Source: Lacticaseibacillus hulanensis
Lineage (GTDB): Bacteria; Bacillota; Bacilli; Lactobacillales; Lactobacillaceae
Direction of reading: 5' to 3'
NCBI RefSeq assembly: GCF_004010095.1
Contig: NZ_RRYD01000032.1
Coordinates: forward strand, 1 to 34,864
DNA length: 34,864 nucleotides
Part shown: one piece after another, positions 31,874 through 34,864 of the stretch
How positions within the stretch are numbered: position 1 is the stretch's first letter
Layout of the letters: each line of letters opens with the position of its first letter
Translations under genes and position numbers: made by a program
The notes under the pieces: generated by a model
Database searches by the model: none
The model's input: the letters and a program-made list of their open reading frames with translations, nothing else
What the model was told of the DNA's origin: nothing

Positions 31874-33214
31874 TTATCCGCGCCGTGCCTTGACCTTGAC
31901 GACGGCAAAGGAAATTATGAAGCCAACTAACGCGGGCACGGTCCACCCTAGACTCTGGTCGAAGCCGGGCAAGAACTGCCCGAGGTTAATGATCGACTGA
32001 AGTGCGCCGTGGTGCAGACTAGCGGGCAAAGCATCCAGACCGCTCAAGACCGCGGGAATTGTCACGAACGCGATGGTCGTGACGTACACCGGCCGCGCAT
32101 CCCCAAACGTCCGGGAGAGCAACCCAAGCAATATCAGAACAATCGCGATTGGGTACAGCAAATCCAGGAACGGTTCCGAGATGGCAATGATTTGGGTCAA
32201 CCCGATGTTTGCCAGGAGCAGTGGCACCCCGGCTGCGCCAAGAATGAGCCACTGGTAATTGGTCTTCGGGAACAGCTCCTTGAACGTATCCCCAAAGGCG
32301 GTAATGAGGCCAACGCCGGTCTTCAAGCAGGCCAAGATTACAATTATCGCCGTGAGCAGGCTCCCCAGGGTGCCGAAGTAATACCGCGCAATTTCGGCAA
32401 TAATGATGCCACCATTGCTGGCCCGGTCGAATTCGCTAATCGCGGTCAGGCCCATGTAGGCCAGCACCGCGTAAAGAATGGCCATGAAGACTGCCGAAAT
32501 TGCTCCGGCCTTGATGGTGCCCAGCGCAATATCTTGTGGCCGCGTCACCCCGAGGTTCTGGATGGCCCGCACCACAATAATGCCAAACGCGAGCCCGGCC
32601 AGTGCATCCATGGTCATGTAGCCGGAACTAAACCCGGTGCTGAACGCCATGTGCTTGTACTCCGCAACGGGTGCCACGTCCATGCCGCCCATCGGGAACA
32701 GCACGACAAACCCTAGCAGCAGAACCAGCGCAATCAGGAATGCCGGCGTCAGGATTTTACCGATGTACAGCATAATCTTGCTCGGCTTGCGGGCCAGCAG
32801 CCACGCGGTCCCGAAAAAGAGAAGTGAGAAGATGGCGAGCGCCACATGCTGGTAGCGGTCCGGGATAAATGGATCCAGCCCGATTTCATACGAGATGGTC
32901 GCAAGCCGCGGGGTGGCGAACAATGGCCCAATCCCGAGATATAAAATCACGGTGAAAACGTAGGCAAATGGTCGGCCGACCTTGGCGGCGAGGCCAAACA
33001 CCCCGTCAGTCCGACTCATCCCAATGGCCGCCACCGCCAGAAGCGGCAGTCCCACTCCAGAAATCAGGAAGCCGAGTACCGCGGGAATGATGTTGTGTCC
33101 GGCTGATTGTCCCAGGAACACCGGGAAGATTAAGTTCCCGGCACCAAAGAACAGCCCGAAGAGCATGGTCCCAATAAAGAACAGGTCACGCCGGGAGAGC
33201 CGCTTGTTTTCCAT
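31874..33214 (-). CDS. brnQ: Branched-chain amino acid:cation symporter BrnQ (LIVCS family)
   Basis: The product has 446 residues with about 12 membrane spans. It imports leucine, isoleucine and valine with Na+ or H+. The N-terminus carries the family pattern FIGTMLFGLFFGAGNLIFP; other BrnQ-like blocks are YLGIGPLFATPRLATISYEI and TKAGAISAVF-type central loops. ATG at 33214 follows GGAGG with ten bases of spacing. It appears monocistronic, ended by a terminator shared with the converging gene. A TGTGACG/CGTCACA dyad upstream (33325-33352) may be a regulator site. Confidence 0.95.
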   Translation of the reverse strand: MENKRLSRRDLFFIGTMLFGLFFGAGNLIFPVFLGQSAGHNIIPAVLGFLISGVGLPLLAVAAIGMSRTDGVFGLAAKVGRPFAYVFTVILYLGIGPLFATPRLATISYEIGLDPFIPDRYQHVALAIFSLLFFGTAWLLARKPSKIMLYIGKILTPAFLIALVLLLGFVVLFPMGGMDVAPVAEYKHMAFSTGFSSGYMTMDALAGLAFGIIVVRAIQNLGVTRPQDIALGTIKAGAISAVFMAILYAVLAYMGLTAISEFDRASNGGIIIAEIARYYFGTLGSLLTAIIVILACLKTGVGLITAFGDTFKELFPKTNYQWLILGAAGVPLLLANIGLTQIIAISEPFLDLLYPIAIVLILLGLLSRTFGDARPVYVTTIAFVTIPAVLSGLDALPASLHHGALQSIINLGQFLPGFDQSLGWTVPALVGFIISFAVVKVKARRG

Positions 33215-33549
33215 CGAATGTATTCCTCCACGAATTTGGGGCTGACGCAGACGCGCCGTTCCCCTAAGTTAATTTTGACGTCCGCTAATTGGACATTTAC
33301 CACTTAATAATAACGCAAAATCACTGTGACGTTTTTCTGCATATCCGTCACATTTTAACATTTGCCGCCCGTTAGCGCAAAACGTTCACGATTACCCCTT
33401 GGCGTGGCTGCGCGGCGGTTGAATCCGGCTAGTGATGCCGAATTCCTGCAGCCTTAACTACGGTACACGTACCCGACGCCGCCCGTTGCGACTGGCGCTA
33501 CCTCCCGCTTAAGGATATGATGGAAGTATCTTTTTTTCTGAGGTGAGTC
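33215..33549. other. Divergent intergenic region between brnQ and the YoaK-type gene
   Basis: It holds no credible gene. TGTGACG-N14-CGTCACA (33325-33352) and GTCC-N7-GGAC (around 33280-33294) are inverted repeats on the brnQ side. TATGAT near 33515-33520 is the best -10 for the plus-strand gene. No T-box leader is visible. Confidence 0.35.
33325..33352. promoter_or_regulatory. Dyad upstream of brnQ
   Basis: Perfect 7-base arms TGTGACG and CGTCACA separated by 14 bases, about 110-140 bases upstream of the start codon. Confidence 0.3.
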
Positions 33550-34215
33550 ATGACTGAAAAATTCCCCATCACCGAGCGCCTGCCACTCGGCCTCCTGCTG
33601 GCCGCCAATGCTGGGGCCCTCGATGCCTATACATACGTAGCACATGGCGGTGTCTTCGCTGGTCTGCAAACTGGGAACATGATTCTCATGGGGGTCAGCG
33701 CTGGCCGCGGCGACTGGCACGACTTCACGGCCCATCTGATTCCCTTCCTGGTGTTCGCAGTCGGCACGGCCTTCATTCGCAGCCTGCAGCACGCGTTAAA
33801 CACGCCTGAAGCAAAACGCCGCCGTGCCGTTATTGTCCTCCTGTTTGAGGCGGGCATGGCCGTAGTGACCGCCCTCGTGGCACCACACGTATCCGACACG
33901 GTCACGAGCTCACTCGTGGCCATCATCGCCGCCGCCCAGCTGCAGGAATTCCGGCGGCTGCGGGGCAAGCCCTACATGTCCATCATGATGACGGGGAACC
34001 TGCGCACCGCGGCCGAGGGTTTCTTCGACTGGCTCGTGCGTCACGATCACAGCCAGCTAATTGCGGCCCGTGATTCCGCCGGCGCCATCATCGCACTGAT
34101 CTTGGGCGCGACCATCTCGGGTCTGGCCGCACACCTCTTCGGCGCGGTCGGAATTATCATCGCCAGCCCGATTCTCATCGTCGCGGCAATTTACGTCGGC
34201 CAAGCCAAAGTCTAG
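33550..34215 (+). CDS. YoaK/DUF1275-family integral membrane protein
   Basis: The product has 221 residues and about six membrane spans. The family pattern is clear in the first 50 residues: AANAGALDAYTYVAHGGVFA followed by LQTGNMILMG, and the second half has the matching MSIMMTGNLRTA. DUF1275 proteins are common in bacteria; their function is not established, and a transport role has been suggested from topology. ATG at 33550 follows GAGGTGA. It is separated from the next gene by only 48 bases, so the two may share a transcript. Confidence 0.87.
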   Translation: MTEKFPITERLPLGLLLAANAGALDAYTYVAHGGVFAGLQTGNMILMGVSAGRGDWHDFTAHLIPFLVFAVGTAFIRSLQHALNTPEAKRRRAVIVLLFEAGMAVVTALVAPHVSDTVTSSLVAIIAAAQLQEFRRLRGKPYMSIMMTGNLRTAAEGFFDWLVRHDHSQLIAARDSAGAIIALILGATISGLAAHLFGAVGIIIASPILIVAAIYVGQAKV

Positions 34216-34263
34216 GGCGACACAACTGGCAGACAACATTATTAATTTGGAGTGACTACAACA

Positions 34264-34740
34264 TTGGATATTCAAATCTACACTGACGGTGGCAACCGCA
34301 ACCACGGTAACTTCGCCGGGGGCAGCGTCATGGACACCGACCCCAGCGCGTGGGCGGCATTACTCATTTTCGGCGACCACGAAAAGCTGCTGACGGATGG
34401 CGAGTTCGGCCGAACGAACAACTATATGGAAATCATGGCCGTGATTCAGGGACTGACCGCCATGAAGCGCACCGACCTCCCCGTCACCGTCTACTCCGAC
34501 TCCGCCTATGTCATCAACACCATGCAGCAAAAGTGGTACGTCAAGTGGCAACAAAACAACTGGCGCAAGGGCGGCAAGGAAGTTAAGAACGCCCTTTTGT
34601 GGCAGGAGCTGTTAAAGCAGGTTGCCCGATTTGACGACCTGACTTTCCAAAAGGTGAAGGGTCACGCCACAAACCGCAACAACAATCGCGTTGACGAGGC
34701 CTTAAACAAAACCATGGACCGGCTGGAGCAAGGCCGTTAA
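34264..34740 (+). CDS. rnhA: Ribonuclease HI
   Basis: The product has 158 residues, normal for RNase HI, which degrades RNA in RNA-DNA hybrids. The four acidic catalytic residues are visible: YTDGG (Asp), NNYMEIMAVI (Glu), VYSDSAYVI (Asp) and NRVDEALN (Asp). The handle-region pattern KWQQNNWRKGGKEVKN is present, as is the KGHATNRNNN loop histidine. TTG at 34264 is preferred because GGAGTGA lies before it; a GTG at 34252 is in-frame and possible but overlaps that site and would add four residues. Confidence 0.93.
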   Translation: MDIQIYTDGGNRNHGNFAGGSVMDTDPSAWAALLIFGDHEKLLTDGEFGRTNNYMEIMAVIQGLTAMKRTDLPVTVYSDSAYVINTMQQKWYVKWQQNNWRKGGKEVKNALLWQELLKQVARFDDLTFQKVKGHATNRNNNRVDEALNKTMDRLEQGR

Positions 34741-34800
34741 TCTGAATTCGCTCAAGGAAAAGAACGTTCCGCCCGCAAATGACTAACTGCGATAATCCCT

Positions 34801-34839
34801 TTGTGGTTGTCAGATGAAATATCATAATTCATCTGACAA
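34801..34839 (+). promoter_or_regulatory. Promoter with a 12-base-arm operator before the last gene
   Basis: TTGTGG (34801-34806), a 16-base spacer and CATAAT (34823-34828). The perfect inverted repeat TTGTCAGATGAA-N9-TTCATCTGACAA (34807-34818 and 34828-34839) covers the spacer and the -10. This is the typical place for a repressor site. It could also fold as an RNA hairpin. Confidence 0.6.
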
Positions 34840-34857
34840 TTATGGAGGGATTTTTGT

Positions 34858-34864
34858 ATGCCCA
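34858..34864 (+). CDS. Start of a gene cut by the window edge
   Basis: ATG CCC A follows GGAGGG with eight bases of spacing and lies directly downstream of the operator-like dyad. Only two codons are visible, so the product is unknown; an autoregulating repressor would suit the upstream dyad. Confidence 0.5.

Noticed and set aside
32009-32716. Plus-strand open frame of 235 codons opposite brnQ
   Set aside because: The composition (many Gln, Asn, Gly and Arg) is that of an antisense shadow of a membrane-protein gene; brnQ is clearly the real gene.
1-34864. CRISPR array, prophage or defence island
   Set aside because: I saw no series of equal direct repeats with spacers, no integrase or phage structural genes, and no recognisable defence proteins.

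Overview
The window looks like a chromosomal segment from a member of the Lactobacillaceae. The protein-coding parts are fairly GC-rich. The gene content fits a lactobacillus: an oligopeptide ABC importer with several OppA lipoproteins, BrnQ, paired Rgg-type regulators, and a SpaFED-type pilus cluster with a class C sortase. The pilus cluster points towards the Lacticaseibacillus group, and the GC content would suit one of its GC-rich species; this assignment is inference. I see no insertion sequence, prophage or CRISPR array. The one RNA gene I can support is tRNA-Thr(GGT).

Layout from left to right. (1) 174-1561 (-): two overlapping genes for membrane proteins that share a C-terminal domain. 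(2) 1794-5611 (-): an orphan oppA, trpS and a PepSY lipoprotein, each with its own terminator or promoter. (3) 5906-9037 (+): a HelD-type RNA-polymerase-recycling ATPase, an uncatalogued 40-residue membrane peptide and a CPBP membrane protease, apparently one operon, followed by a bidirectional terminator and tRNA-Thr (-). (4) 9244-10997 (-): two Rgg-like regulators with overlapping stop and start codons. (5) 10998-11538: a gene-free region with two related long hairpins. (6) 11539-13104 (-): an HD-domain hydrolase and an aldo/keto reductase, divergent from a MarR-type regulator at 13288-13701 (+). (7) 13770-21593 (-): the Opp importer, transcribed oppB-oppC-oppD-oppF and then two separately terminated oppA genes. 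(8) 22095-22904 (-): a Cof-type HAD phosphatase. (9) 23181-30297 (-): the pilus cluster, transcribed tip pilin, basal pilin, backbone pilin, sortase. (10) 30830-34740: two small uncharacterised proteins, BrnQ, a YoaK-type membrane protein and RNase HI, then the first codons of a further gene behind a large dyad.

The most striking observation is in the pilus cluster. The tip-adhesin gene is one 1024-codon reading frame interrupted by a single in-frame TGA at 28669-28671. If the stop is real, the adhesin is released without its LPMTG anchor and the tip domain cannot be attached to the pilus. A strain-specific nonsense mutation, programmed readthrough and a sequencing error are all possible. Other candidates for unexplained biology are the twin hairpins at 11321-11512, the long hairpin between the basal and backbone pilin genes, and the dyad-rich control region upstream of the pilus operon.

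Nutrient uptake (Opp, BrnQ), surface display (pili, PepSY lipoprotein) and cell-density-type regulation (Rgg pair) dominate the window. I did not find a clearly novel multi-gene defence or metabolic system.
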